NCBI GenBank assembly: GCA_016508695.1
Contig: VNKQ01000005.1
Location: 2,450,597 to 2,514,596, forward strand
Length of the DNA stretch: 64,000 nt
Direction: 5' to 3'
Source: Hyphodiscus hymeniophilus
Taxonomy: Eukaryota > Ascomycota > Leotiomycetes > Helotiales > Hyphodiscaceae
Both the position numbers and the translations under genes were made by a program. Below, one piece after another: positions 11,855 through 24,105 of the stretch. Below the pieces are notes generated by a model. The model was not told the origin of the DNA, did not search any database, and saw nothing but the letters and a program-made list of their open reading frames with translations. Numbering within the stretch: the first letter of the stretch is position 1; the number at the start of each line of letters is the position of its first letter.

Positions 11855-13526
11855 CTTGAGTGATTGTACTTTACCGTCGGGTGTAGACAGTGAGTTTGGA
11901 ATAAATATCCCCAATCCGATGAATAAACCTCGTAGTTTGGGAAGATGCTAACAAAGTGTTTCCTTGAGTTCTGACGAAAAATCCCGGTTCCACCAAAGCT
12001 ACTGTGGGGCAGCACAGGACTAACTGATAGATACGCAAATGTAGAGACAAGACCAATAGCCTACAATTCGAAGTCACCATTGTGAGGGCACTCATTGGTG
12101 ATCATCTTGCCTAGCATCCCGTTGTCCCCGGTGATCGTTAATGGTGCGAGGGCCTGCAGGATATTGTCATTGGCCATTGAAATATTTGAACGGAGCGCCA
12201 CTAAGTGCGCCAATTGACACGGCTTTACCCTTTCCAAACGTTCAAAATCCATCGACTTCCCGAAGCCGTCTGGTACATGAAGCTGCAGCTTTCATTGCGT
12301 AGACATCGCGCAGCAAAGTGTGGTTAGCGTCGACCAATCAAGAGTGGATCTTCTTCGAGCTGAATCTGTGGCTTGCGTATCTCTTGCGGTGTGAAACCCC
12401 ATCGAGAGATTTTCTAGCCACGACGCCGAGTGGACTGCGCAAATGAAACATTTCAACGTATGCAGAGCCCTCATTGGGTGACCTCCCGATCGAACATCTA
12501 TGATCGCCGCAGGGAGAGATTTGAATGTAAAATAACCGACCCTAAGGTAAAGGCTATACCCGCCTCTCTGTTTTCGAGGATCAAGTTTCACTGAGCGGGA
12601 ACAAATCTCCACATGGAGGTGGGCCATGCATCCGTAGATACAACTCCAGCATATTGAAGCTTTGAAAGTTACTGCCACCAAGCCAGACTGCCATGGCTAA
12701 AATTCCCAAATTTCGAATGTCGGACAGAGTAAGGGATAAAGAGAAAGCGAGGGATATCTGATCTGAACGTAGGGGGCGTGCCTTCTACCAAAGGGAGATT
12801 ACCCCACAGGAGAATGTCATCTCAGTAGTCGTGGGCACGACTCGAAGCATGAGAAATTGAGCACCCTTCGGAATGCAAACATAATCATGTCCATGTACAC
12901 GTAGCACTGTAGCACAGCAGAGTCGATGTTCGACTTTACGTCATTTCGCAGCTCCGCTCGGTAGCTGTCAGAAATATGATAGGGCGTCAAGGAGATAACA
13001 CTCGTCCTCATGTTTTCACTGTCGAAGGAGGTTAGAATCTATCGAAATATCCACTGTGAAAGTCACTTTAACGCTACGTGAACGGCAACGATCCGCTCCG
13101 CTAGGTGCCTTCCACGCTAGTCCGAACCCTAGCATAGCTGTGTAGATCAGATCTCAGCGGGTGAAGTCTCAGAGCTCGGATTGGCGAGGATTCGGAATCT
13201 CTGTGGTTCGTTTCCTCCATTGTCCCGTGTTTACCTGCATGCAGTCATGTAGTGCCGCTATGTTTCGTTTTGGATGTATCGTAATTCTTTCGGAGGAAAT
13301 CTTTTCGCAGATCCCGAAGAGTGGAGCGAATTTGTACCTAGGATGCTTCCACTTCGGGCGGTCTCGATTGGACTCATCCATAAGAGCGAGTATAGCTTTA
13401 ACTCAGTGGCCAGTAAAGAAGCCTGGGAATAGCCAAATTTGAGCAACATTAGCGCCCGCAGAGTCTATATCGTTGAGAAAATGGATAGCATCTTGGAGAG
13501 CTGTGATAGCAAAATTGTTCCCAAGT
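11855..13526. other. Intergenic, upstream of ppo and of the DUF2235 gene
   Basis: 1.67 kb between divergent start codons. Several short open frames on the minus strand (12061-12252, 12292-12681) have no recognisable protein character. I see no repeat, tRNA or relic here. It is large enough for a regulated promoter pair. Confidence 0.45.
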
Positions 13527-15851
13527 ATGGACACCTCACACCTGATTCTCTCAGGCCTCAAGCCGCAGCAGACTGACAATAATTCAAACGAGTTCAGAGC
13601 TACAACACCTATCGGGAGAGATGTTCATATCGAAATCAAGCCAGATAAAACACCAGATGCTCGAGGTCCAGTTGCCTCAAATCTCGGAGCAACATTGCGG
13701 AAACCTCGCAAGACATTGGTTCTTTGCTTCGACGGAACTGGTAAGTGGGGAGTAGAAAGATGTAGCAGCCGCTAACAAGACACAGGAAATGAGTTTCATG
13801 GCGACTCCAGCGATAGCAACATTCTCAAGATCTTTCGAATGCTCGATCGCTCTTCCGGAAAAGGATTCCATTATTACCAACCAGGAATTGGTACTTACGT
13901 TGCGTCTGCAAGTTTGAGTACTTCTGGGACCATCGCAAAATTGAAGAATTGGTACATCAAAGCCAAGGATAGTGCGGTGGGGACCTCCTTTGATGACCAT
14001 GTCGTTGGGGGATACAAGTTCCTCATGCAGTACTATTCGCCTGGAGACAACATCTATATGTTTGGATTCTCGCGAGGTAGCTATACTGCACGGTTTCTTG
14101 CCGAAATGATCGACTGGGTTGGCTTGATTACCCATGGCAACGAGGAGATGATCCAATTCGCATGGAGGACATTTAGTAAGTGGAAGGAGATCGACAGTAA
14201 CAACAAGGAGGCCAGGATGAAGTCGAAAAAGGCGTATGAGTTTATGGTATCGTTTCGAGAGACTTTTTCGAGGCCAGTAAGAAGAATTGTATGGACTGCA
14301 GATGGTTTTCGGTGTTCTTTTACTGATACAGTTACAGCGCTTTCTGGGCTTGTTCGATACCGTCAACAGCGTACCCCGCTTCGAGAATGCTGTCTTAAGT
14401 CGTAAACGTATTCCTGTATGGTCCACGCCTTTTGTGGTATCGATGTACTGACGAATCGTAGTTCTCGGCAATCAGCTCTGCAAAGATCATTCGGCATGCA
14501 GTGAGTATTGATGAACGACGAGCAAAGTTCCGGGCGGACCTCGTTGCCCACGGGATGGCGGCTAGGAGAGATGAACATTTCGACCATGACAACATTATGG
14601 CACCAGAGGAACCGCACCATGAATGGGTTCACCACAGAGAGCGTTACAGTCATAAGCCTAAGCCTAAGCCCGCACCCAAGCCTGCGCCGGAGCCAAAGCT
14701 TCAGGAAAATGTCACCCTCAGACGTGACTCCCTCTTCCCAGAGGCTTCTGGTGAACTTCGGGGTCGCAAAGGCGTCAATGAAGATGAGGACCAGGCACTT
14801 CGTTATCGAAGCCACTCTCGTGCCCATTCCCGTGGGCATAGCCAGATGAGCCATACCACAAACGCTTCGATCGCTGGTCCACATCTTGGCTTTGGTCTTG
14901 CAGACGGCGATCACCATGTCCACCGTCCTGGCTCGGCGACCAGTGGTATTGGGTCAATTGCACCACCGGTTGATTGGGACGACGATGATCTTTCTTCGGA
15001 TGGTGATGAAGATGACCAGGACATCGAGGAACTCTGGTTTCCGGGTGGACATGCGGATATCGGAGGTGGCTGGGCTGTGAATGAAGGAGAAACTCCTCTG
15101 AGCCACGTCCCACTCGTCTGGATAGTGAGAGAGGCCAAGAAGAGCGGACTCGAGTTTGACGAGGACAAAATGCAAGCTCTTGATTGCTTGGATGACAGCG
15201 CGGCTGCAGCAAATGACATGCCTATGATTGAGATATCGACCTCAGGAGGAGAAGAGAGGATTGAAGGCGGAGGAAATCATTCCAGATTCAAAACTCTTCT
15301 TCTGGACACAGCGAGCAGAGGAATGCTCCATGACTGTCTTAGATTCAAGCAGGGCTCGCCAGCAGGAACGGTCATCAGATGGCAAATCATGGAGTATATG
15401 CCATTTCGTAGATTGGATCTGAGAGATGATGGGAAGTGGAAGCCAATTCGATGGTGAGTTTGATTGTACGCCACAGAGCTTCGCTGCTGACAAGAACAGG
15501 CCACTACCTCGTGGCGAGGTCCGTGATATGCCAAATGATGCGAAAGTTCATCGATCAGCAATCAGGAGGATGGAGAACAATCTTAGTTACCGGCCTGGGA
15601 ACTTGATATGTGGCGGAGGCGGACGAGGCTACATTACAGCACCGCAGGAAGAAGGGATAGGCCAGTGGAAGGTGGTTGGGGAAGAGGGTGATGTTGTGGG
15701 AGAGAGAGTAGTAATGCTTCGTAAACCAAATGAGACGGCACAGGAGAAGAGGACTGTAAAAGAAAAGGAGAAGAAGAAGGAGAAGAAGAAGGAGAAAGAG
15801 AAGAAGGAAGAGGAGACGGAGAAAAGCAACGGGAATCATAGAGTTGGGTAG
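13527..15851 (+). CDS. DUF2235 alpha/beta-hydrolase (Tle1-type phospholipase-like) protein
   Basis: Five exons: 13527-13740, 13786-14288, 14338-14415, 14462-15453, 15500-15851; introns of 45-49 nt with correct phases; 713 codons, 712 residues. DUF2235 signatures: LVLCFDGTGNEF at the start of the fold, nucleophile elbow GFSRGSYTARFLAE (GxSxG), RPVRRIRFLGLFDTVNSV, SSAKIIRHAVSIDERRAKFR, and the catalytic-histidine strand WFPGGHADIGGGWAV. The family includes bacterial Tle1 phospholipase effectors; fungal members are widespread and mostly uncharacterised, so the substrate is unknown. Family insertions here are low-complexity: a KPKPKPAPKPAPEPK stretch near residue 300 and an acidic DDDDLSSDGDEDDQD stretch. 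The C-terminal 30 residues are almost all Lys and Glu. No signal peptide or membrane helix is seen, so a cytosolic location is inferred. The ATG chosen is the first in the exon-1 frame. Confidence 0.85.
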
Positions 15852-16472
15852 TCTGTTTACTTGGCGAGCAGAATGAAGAAAAACCGTAGGGCTAACTCCT
15901 TTGCATCAACGTCTGACTATCATCGGTTTGAAGACAATAATTCCAAGAAGTATATCGTATCGTAGCCCGCTTGGATTTGTAGTTTGCAGGTGAGTTCATC
16001 CTACGCCGCCCCGTAGACTAGACATCTTGGGCCAACGAATACAGCTGTCTGCAGAGCATCGCCAGAATGATAAACTGGTATCACGCCAGTGTTGTAGAGG
16101 CGCCCACTTGCAAGTTCACATCGCTAAAAGGAACGAGACACGCAAGTCAAAACATAAACAGTGATTCTGAGGATATACACATAGATGATAGAGAAAGGAA
16201 ACAGAGATGGTTGAGGATATATAAAAAGAAGTTCGAGCATAATTATAGATGCTTGAAATAACCAAGTAAACAAACTCCAACAAATCTGATGCCCCTCGAT
16301 GTGCTGACGTCATCACCCTGGAGCTGAAAACGCGCGTGGTGGTTCGCAAGCTGATGTCCTCAAGAGTCGTGCCACCAGCAATCTGGAGGTGGCACGCCAG
16401 GCACGACACTTGATAATTACAACTCCAATATGGCATCTCAGTATAACCTCACTTGAGTCAGATCCCTCGAAT
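15852..16472. other. Intergenic, DUF2235 3' flank and acyltransferase promoter
   Basis: 621 bases, AT-rich toward the middle. No gene, repeat or RNA recognised. The open frame entering the acyltransferase from 16389 begins at a GTG, so I count this part as 5' leader. Confidence 0.45.
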
Positions 16473-18185
16473 ATGCCCAAGGAAGCCCTCTTTCCCCATC
16501 TCACCTCCACTGGTCCTGCTCCGACCTACATCGAAGTATTGACGACCTACAAACGGGTCTTCTACGAGCGTGTCGCCGGGGGCAAACTGCGACCTCTTGT
16601 TCTCCCATACCATCTCTACGGATGCCTCCTTGTCCTCACCTACCTCTATATACCGCATACAAAAAGTCGGTTTGCCTATGGAGCACGATGGCCGGTTGTG
16701 GCCTGCGTAATATGGTTCCAATGGAAGGTCCTGTGGGAGACGAGTAGTGAGAATCAGGCTGTTGCTTTCGCTGCAGGACTGACGGCTGGCTGGGGTGTTG
16801 TCTGGAGCTTAACGTGGTTGCTGCTATGTCGGCCGCAGTGGGATGCGAAGAGGGTGCAGAGGAGAGTAGTGAGGGATGGTAGGGCGACGACGAAGGCAGA
16901 CGATGTTGGAGCTACTACGCAGAGTAATGGGCGTACGAATGGAGAGGCAGTCTGGCAGAATGGTTCACACTCTACCGATCCGGACAAGTATGTACGGAAG
17001 AGAACACATATAAACGGGACTACAAAGGCAGAGACACATCAAGAGCATGGAGACGGAGAGACCGTTTCATACTCAGATGAATCAGAGAAGCGAGATGGTG
17101 TGGAATACGAGTATTATTGGCAATCTTGCCCTTCGAAGCTCTCCGAAAGGATACCCTGGACAATGGATTTGCTGATGAACTTCCGCGGGCCGGGTTGGAA
17201 TTGGGCAATTCCACCTATGCCAGCTCTTCCACCGTTTGTAAAAGCAAAAATTGGAGAAGATATAGACGAAGCTTCTATAAGAGGTGTTTCCTCCGTAGGA
17301 CTCCGTCGTTTTGACACTCGACGAGACCTGTTCAACTACCGCATACCTCAATTCATTGGAGGGTACTTTGTTCTTGATATCCTCAAGACTACCATTATGA
17401 GGGATCCATATTACGTCTTTGGGCCAAATACTTACGCCCTTCCATCTCACTTGGCAGCCCTCACGACTTTCCAATTGAAGCTTTTCCGCCAGCTTCTCAA
17501 TTCTATCACGGTCGTTGTCGCCCTAGAGATGGTGTTCATGCTTATGCCCCTCGGGATGTCTCTTCTTTGCGGGCCCTCAATTGTTGGCCTGCGAGGCGAA
17601 GCCTGGTATTATCCCTCAACTTGGGGTCCGTTTTCAAATATCCTCAACAAGGGACTGAATGGCCTATGGGGAGGATGGTGGCACCAGACATTTCGTTTCG
17701 TTTTCACAGCACCAGCCAACTACCTAATAAAGAACGGTTATGTCAAAGCTCGGTCAACAGAAGCTAAGCTTTCCGGCTTGTTCTTTGCGTTTGGCATATC
17801 AGGCTTCTTGCATGCAGCCGGAAGTGTCACACAGTTTGCGCTCTCGCATCCTTGGCAGGCACCAACTTTCTTCATGCTGCAAGCTCTGGGGATCTTGATA
17901 CAAACTGTAGTTTGCGTTCACCTGCGTTCCCAAATCACCCAACTGCCCAAAATCATTCGCCAAGCAGGGAATGTTATTTTCACTTGGACCTGGCTTTGGT
18001 ACACAAGCTGGCTACTGGTTGATGACTTCGCACGTGGTGGAATCTGGCTTTGGGAACCTCTGCCGATCAGTCCTACGCGAGCGCTAGGATTTGGAAGTGG
18101 AGATGACTCATGGTGGTGCTGGGGCGACATGGGCATTCGATGGTATAGTGGCAGGCATTGGTGGGACAGTGGAATTGCCCTCTAG
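16473..18185 (+). CDS. Wax-synthase-like membrane-bound O-acyltransferase (MBOAT)
   Basis: Intronless, 570 residues, polytopic. Hydrophobic segments: about residues 45-70, 72-125 in two or three helices, then a hydrophilic charged stretch (about 130-220), then at least five helices in the C-terminal half. The wax-synthase/TRI7-type domain is shown by RRDLFNYRIPQFIGGYFVL, LLMNFRGPGWNW, the motif GLWGGWWHQTFRF (family FWGxxWHQ) and the membrane histidine in FGISGFLHAAGS, the expected catalytic His. These enzymes move an acyl group from acyl-CoA to an alcohol; in fungi relatives include secondary-metabolite acetyltransferases such as TRI7 as well as uncharacterised members, so the acceptor is open. 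Start is the first ATG in frame, MPKEALFPHL. Convergent with the next gene. No breaks seen. Confidence 0.85.
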   Translation: MPKEALFPHLTSTGPAPTYIEVLTTYKRVFYERVAGGKLRPLVLPYHLYGCLLVLTYLYIPHTKSRFAYGARWPVVACVIWFQWKVLWETSSENQAVAFAAGLTAGWGVVWSLTWLLLCRPQWDAKRVQRRVVRDGRATTKADDVGATTQSNGRTNGEAVWQNGSHSTDPDKYVRKRTHINGTTKAETHQEHGDGETVSYSDESEKRDGVEYEYYWQSCPSKLSERIPWTMDLLMNFRGPGWNWAIPPMPALPPFVKAKIGEDIDEASIRGVSSVGLRRFDTRRDLFNYRIPQFIGGYFVLDILKTTIMRDPYYVFGPNTYALPSHLAALTTFQLKLFRQLLNSITVVVALEMVFMLMPLGMSLLCGPSIVGLRGEAWYYPSTWGPFSNILNKGLNGLWGGWWHQTFRFVFTAPANYLIKNGYVKARSTEAKLSGLFFAFGISGFLHAAGSVTQFALSHPWQAPTFFMLQALGILIQTVVCVHLRSQITQLPKIIRQAGNVIFTWTWLWYTSWLLVDDFARGGIWLWEPLPISPTRALGFGSGDDSWWCWGDMGIRWYSGRHWWDSGIAL

Positions 18186-18352
18186 CCGGTTACATAATAC
18201 GAGATTACGATTAAACATGCAAGCGCGACGTTTATGGATGCATTATAGATAGACAGACCTAGAGTTCTATCGAATCTCAATGGTCGGAATACTTTTATGG
18301 CTCCTATCATTTCAACAGTACTTTGTTGCCCGGGATGTCACAACCTGACATC

Positions 18353-20300
18353 TTACCATACCGAGCTTTGCGACTCTGCCCACAGCTTTCTCCCAAATAC
18401 GTTCAGATCGTCCTGCCAAAGTACGCTCTCCAAAATGACCTGTGCACCATCCCAATCCTTCACTCCAAACACGCTTGCCATCTTTCTGAACTTCTCCATA
18501 AACCACCACCGTTCCTCCTTCCCCTCGCTAGCAATACCGCCCAGTCCCAACACCCAAAGCAGCTTCACTCCAAGTGGTAATTCCACCCTCGGAACCGAGT
18601 GCATCTCCAAAAACTTAGATATCGCTTCTTTCAGCCGCCTTACAGCTGTTGCGATGACTCGGAAGTTGAACCCGATGTCTCGAAGGCAGGTTGAGCAGAA
18701 TATCAGTGCTGCGATGCTACACGCTCCATCTAGCTCGCCAACTTTCCTGGTGGGGCTGTGAATAATGTCGAAGAGTTGGTGTTGAAGAGAGTATATCTTA
18801 TCACTGTACCAGATGTTCTCTTCCGGTATAACGGCCTGCTTTCGTAGAGCAGTCATCTTTGCAGACAAGGCGCGGATCTGGGCGAAAGCCTCGTCGAGTC
18901 CTTGATCATCGCTTTCGTTTGAAGACTCCGAAGATTCTGAAGCTGTAGGAAAGCACAAAGATGCGTCGCCTGGTCCTTCCGTGACTGGGATTCCGAGTGG
19001 TGCAAATCGAGGCTTGCTTAAGAGCGCACTGGCACAGTGGAGGTCGGTCCTAGATTTCTATCAGATGCTATTCGATCGAGAGAGGTAATCTTACCAGCCT
19101 ATCAAGCGTCGAACATGAGGAGCGAACCCTCCGTCCTGGATCCCTCCCCGCAGTCTAACCATCTCCACCAATCCGTTCAAGTGTACTACCATACTATTCG
19201 TCGTTCCATTTGAAGACTATTCCATCGTTCAATCTCAATCATCCTCAAAGCTTACAAGTCAAACGGGACACTCACTTCATAAACCGCCATATTCGCTACA
19301 GCGGCGATATTACCATCACTCAGCGCCTGCTTCGGGTGCTGGAGCCTTTCATTCACAATACGTATTGCCTCGGTTCGATGATGCATGCTTTCGGTGGGAT
19401 CGCCAGTGCTGAAGCGTAAGTTATAAGCAGCGACGTAATGGGACATGAACGTGTGGAATAACGCAGAGTCGTGGACAGCGAGGGTAAATAATCCTTTCCG
19501 CATAGGCATCATGAGCCAGGAAGACTCAAGTCGGACGTTGACTGTGCAGTTAGGCTTCTGAGTTTAAGAGGGCTTTGGTAAACATACAGTAGTGGTGAAG
19601 GAGCAGTTGAGTGCGAGGATTTATAAGAAGTGACATGGCGGAGAAGGGATCTAATGCTCCTGATGATGGATTCCGGTATAGCGAGCTGGCTTCTAGGGAC
19701 GATTCGAGAGCTGAACGCCAGTGTTTGACCGCAGCAAGTTCCATATTGGAGCCAGAATTGGAGCGGAGATCTAGATTATCTTGATTTCGTTCTTGGAGTT
19801 TTGGCTCAGCAAATTTCTCCGAGGCCCTACTTGCGTTCTTTTCGACCCCTTCCTCTTCGCAGCCGGCTTTTGGTGATTCAATGACCACTGAAGCTCTATT
19901 GAATGATCCTCCTGTACTATCCGAGGGGCGAGAAGCCGCCTGAAGCTTCTTGGCAACATAAGGCTTTACTCTGACCCAGGGTTGGAGATTCTTCTCCCGA
20001 CCAAGCCTGAATTTCTGAGTCTGTGATCTGGCACTTAGTGGTGCTTTTCGAGTAGCCGCCACAGGGGGTGGGAAGGCATTTCCATGTTTTCTTCGACGAT
20101 GATACTCTCTCATCACCTGAACTCTGATCTCCGTCTTCGAGCTGTCATCTAAAGACACGGTATCGGTGATGTTGATAAAATGCGGCTCAAGTTGGGCAGA
20201 TCCATTAGATCCATTTAGAGAGGTCGCTGTCGTTTGTAGAGTCAGACTACGGTCTTTACAGAGATGAGCTCTCTTGCATACACTTACTTTGAGTTTGCAT
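18353..20300 (-). CDS. Fungal-specific transcription-factor-domain protein without a zinc cluster
   Basis: Five exons: 20288-20300 (13-base first exon MQTQ), 19588-20226, 19276-19541, 19095-19216, 18353-19049; introns 61, 46, 59 and 45 nt, all GT-AG in phase; 579 codons, 578 residues. The layout is that of the large fungal group (DUF3468/Fungal_trans_2 type): an N-terminal FIN(I)T motif followed by VQVMREYHRRRKH, a Ser-rich linker, then the helical middle-homology region with FHTFMSHYVAAYN, ALSDGNIAAVANMAVYE and VVHLNGLVEMVRLRGG. No Zn2Cys6 or other DNA-binding domain is visible, as is usual for this group; function is unknown. The tiny first exon is an inference from the need for an in-frame ATG and a good donor/branch/acceptor set; the rest is firm. 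Confidence 0.82.
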
Positions 20301-20566
20301 TTAATTTTGGGGAATAGTCTGCTTTTGAATTCGAGACTTTCAAGACCCTTACATTATCACCCCGCAATCGAGGGGTATTATTGTCACTTCACTTTTGGTT
20401 AGTAGGCTTGCCGCTCTTACTCAGGCGCTAATCAGCCTCGGCTCAGCCAACTCGCCTGAGCTCTCAGCCCACCTAAGCAACATGATCATCCTTTCTTTGA
20501 AAACACTTTCCATCTTTCAACGCGCCCGCCATCTCCAACACGCTACATGCCGTCGAAATCTTCACG

Positions 20567-21721
20567 ATGTCACTTTCTCCTGCTCCCTCCAGCTTGTCAG
20601 ATTCCAGCTCCTCACAATCCGATACTCTCTCACAGAACGAAATCATCGAAGAGCACCCTAAAGACACTCTACAATACCTCGCAGATGCTCTACCACACTC
20701 CGCAGACTCTCCCTCCCCGCTGCTACACGAAGACACTCGAACTATAATGCCACCTCATAACCGCTCCGCAGGTCGCGACGTTCATATCTTTGATGCACGC
20801 GATTGAAATACCTCAATTGGCGGCCTGATTCTCACAGCCGGTGTTACAAATGCCAACTTGTATACTATGATAGGGATTTTTGTGGTCTTTAACGGCGAAT
20901 ATATTCTACGGAATGAATGCGGTATCACGATAGAGAAGGACGACTCTGTACTCCTGCCTGGAAAATATTATATTGATTCTCCTCGTAAGTCTTTCTTTGA
21001 TATCCTTTTCTCTAACTAATTTATTAGATCCTATTGAGATTAATAACGAGACGACATTAACACGCGTCATTTCTCAACAAACCGGAACTCGTGTCCAAGC
21101 CTTTACCGACGCTGTCCGTTTACTGGATCGACGATGTGTTCTGACGGGACGAGTAGCAATAGATGCTGAGTATGGTTTCTGGACTGGGTTTGAAGCTGCA
21201 CATATCTTTCCGTTAGCCTATGAAGGGTATTGGAAGGATAATAATTACAGCCGTTGGATCCGAAGTCCCTCAAATAGAGAAGGAATTAAAGGTGGAGAAA
21301 ATCAACTCTGTACAGAATGGGCTGTTACTTGATAGTGCTATACACCAGCTCTTTGATATGTACCAGGTCTCAATTAACCCAGACGTATATGTATCCCTTA
21401 CGTTCTTTATAATAGCTAATATTATCCTAGGACAATTACAAGATTGTATTCTTTCGCCCCGATGGGCACGGTATTGCTGGGAATTTCTTCGATCAAAGAC
21501 CTCTCGATGATCCCCAAAGACTAGCTGACCAGCTTTTACGTTGGCATTTCCAGCAGGCTGTATTAGTTAATATGAGGGGTGCTGGCGAGCCTATATTCGA
21601 GCATGATTTCCCGCCTGGCTCTGATATAATGGGTAGTATACTTGAGGGTCCAAAAGCTGATAAGAGGATGGAGTTTGAGCTGTTTAGTCGTCTAGCTACT
21701 CAATTTGACTTGACTAAGTAG
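20567..21721 (+). pseudogene. HNH-nuclease-domain protein, broken by a nonsense codon and a frameshift
   Basis: Related to the fungal HNH_2-type proteins common in Leotiomycetes. Three coding blocks: 20567-20984, 21028-21384, 21431-21721, with introns of 43 and 46 nt. Homologous text runs unbroken except for two lesions. First, TGA at 20804-20806 interrupts DVHIFDARD / NTSIGGLILTAGVTNAN, the conserved segment before the HNH core; a Trp codon there is the likely ancestor (TGG to TGA). Second, between 21257 and about 21303 the frame shifts by one: it enters as EAAHIFPLAYEGYWKDNNYS and leaves as KINSVQNGLLLDSAIHQLFD. The HNH residues (FEAAHIFP, the NSVQNG asparagine) and the tail RGAGEPIFEHDFPPG are otherwise preserved, so decay looks recent. 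A 79-codon N-terminal remnant could still be translated. It lies head to head with the preceding regulator. Confidence 0.85.
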
Positions 21722-23055
21722 AAGTAGTATAATAGATGTATATTTAATTCAAGGAAGCCATTCTGACTTCTTATATAATAAGGCAGTCCTTATTTATTTA
21801 CACTTCGTGATATACCTTAGCAGCTATAGACGAATTAAAGTAAGTCAAAACAAGCAGCCAGGGAGTCCCAGACTCATGACTCAATGGATGTTCTGGACTC
21901 TACATTAGCGGGTTTTTGATCACCCCAGGATGAAACTATATAACAGTAACACAAGGTTACAGCAGGATGAGGTCCAGAGGAATTCACCAATGGTGCCAAT
22001 GGAGACTCCATTGGGTCGAATTGTCAGCCACTTCCCTCGGACTAATAATCAATATTCACCAAGGCTTTGCTGTTATACTCTACATTCCAAGCTTTGAGTA
22101 TCTGGCCTTCGCCACCATTCTGTAGGACGCATTAGTCTTCAACGACGAGTTGGAATGATCTCCCGTAACATCGCTCATCGCTCCTCAAAGCACTATCCAG
22201 TTGCCACGAATTACACACAGCTGCTATAGTGGTCATCCTGGTACGATAATCTCAAGAGACCCTAAAGTAAAGTATAAGAGTCCGTTGAAGAGACGACATC
22301 TCTTGTTCGTCTCAACTCCTCTCTTGACTTACGGATGTACGGCCCGAGTGACCAACCTTTGCAGCAATCCGAAAGAAGCTCAATAAGCGATAAAGCTATT
22401 AGTTTCATCAGTCAAACAGAACACAATATCTGAAAGGTTACGGTTACAGTCATGGCTCTCATGGACTTGGGCTTAATCCATTCCGTCCAGAGCGTAGGAG
22501 CTCGTTGGCGGTGTAAGATGGGGGACGATAGATGTGCAGGCAAGCTTGGACCCCCGACTAACCTCAAGAAGCCATCAACATCCCCTTTCAGACTAGCCCT
22601 TCAATTTATGTATGCCTCCTTCACGTGGCTTCTTAAGCGATCCCTGACTATTCGCTTACCGAAGGGGTAAACAACTTCCTGTTCCGTTTCGTATCTAATC
22701 CTCCCGAACTCTGCAGATGTCCATTTCATGATCTTCATCTTGAACTCCCCCTGCAAATACCAATCTCCTTCTTTTCCATTGTCCCGAATGCTGCGACTAC
22801 AGAATCTACCATTCAAACTTACCAAGGAGAGTGGCCCATAGGCTCACGCAAAACTGCTGCTCCACGCTTGTTCCCCTGGATAGCAGGTATTACATATAAC
22901 CTTTGGTCCCGAAGTTCCCACCCTTGTCAACCCTGCATAAGGCTGAGGGGTACAAACATGCATGACGTTTTCTCAGCCTTAAGTCTTCCTTTCTCTTCCC
23001 AATCTAAACTTTCTGTACCAAAACCTTCACAGCAGAATAGCTTTATTTCTTGACT
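21722..23055. other. Intergenic, AT-rich
   Basis: 1.33 kb between the HNH pseudogene and the bZIP gene. Short open frames only, none protein-like. The first few hundred bases are AT-rich, like the pseudogene tail. Nothing else recognised. Confidence 0.4.
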
Positions 23056-23829
23056 ATGGCAGCTGAAATTGGAAACGAGATACTCTGGGATCCAGCTCTG
23101 TTCGACATTCAAACGTATGGATTACTTCAATTTGATGAGGGTTATTCGACAGCACCACTTGACTCCATGGTCTTGGTAAGGACTCCATCCCTTTATGCCC
23201 CGCACCGTCCTGCATTCACTTTCAGTCTTCGTAGTGGCGGTCCTTTTATTTTGTAAAGAATAGCTCATACTAATTGCTCTCTTTAGTCGCATGATGCCTC
23301 AATGACAAACCCTTCGCGGTCATTGAATGGGGTGCCCGGAGCGCCTTCAACAGGATGGAATGGCCAGCAGGGAATCTGGCCAAGCGTCGAGTCAAAATTA
23401 CAGCTCAATGAGTCTCCACGAACTATGGGGCAATTGGAGAGGCTTAAAAAGATCATGATCGAGCCACAGCCGCGGGCGAAACGTAGGACACGGAGGGCCC
23501 CATCGGGCGAGGCCTTGGAGCGACGACGACAACAAAACCGAGCAGCGCAATTGGCATTTCGGGAGCGCAGTAAAAAGCAAATAGATGAAATCAGGCAGGA
23601 ACTCGCACCATCCGTCGAATACAACCAGCAGATGTACTCCACGATGCGGGAATTGCTGGACAGGACGGACGCCTTGAAAAGAGACATCGAGAGAGCGCTA
23701 GCTTCACAGCCGCCTTTGCAATCTCTCGATTCAGGTCAATTTACGAGAACGAGTAGCTTGGATCTATTCACATCTCCGACATCCTCGGATGGGAGTCCAA
23801 ATACTGAATATGAGACGGCGAGCGGTTGA
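23056..23829 (+). CDS. Small bZIP transcription factor (AP-1/Yap-type basic region)
   Basis: Two exons, 23056-23175 and 23287-23829, intron 111 nt; 221 codons, 220 residues. The basic region RRQQNRAAQLAFRERSKKQ carries the NxxAQxxFR core typical of fungal Yap/Pap1-type factors, followed by a short leucine-zipper-like helix (about 115-160) with heptads that are not all leucine. A basic patch PRAKRRTRRAPSG lies just upstream and may serve as nuclear localisation. No C-terminal cysteine-rich domain is present, so this is not a redox sensor of the Yap1 type. The C-terminus is Ser/Thr-rich. Start at the ATG of MAAEIGNEILWDP; a TTG just upstream is not needed. It is convergent with the P450 at 24106. 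Target genes are unknown. Confidence 0.85.
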
Positions 23830-24105
23830 TATTTTGTTACTGGAATTATGCCCATATACGTGTTTACTGGGAGCTTTGTACTCCATTTGCGATGATCGTT
23901 CTTTGCCGGTATGGCTGGGGTTGCTGTTGATTGACTTCTGCGGAGAAAATGACACGGCAGACATTTCAACACCAAGTCAGGAATGAAGCAAAATATCTTA
24001 CAAAACGAGACCCACCCTGCAACTGATGAACAAGATTTCATGGCTCGCAAAAACCCCAGCTCTGTCTCTATGATCTTACACGAATAGTTGAACAAGTCTT
24101 CCCTT

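Noticed and set aside
12061..12681. Possible upstream exons of the Ppo gene
   Set aside because: The three-exon model already gives a full-length family protein in phase; these frames add nothing Ppo-like.
15555..15839. Leu/Phe-rich minus-strand frame resembling a membrane protein
   Set aside because: It is the complement of the Lys/Glu tail of the DUF2235 protein (AAG and GAG read backwards give CTT and CTC).
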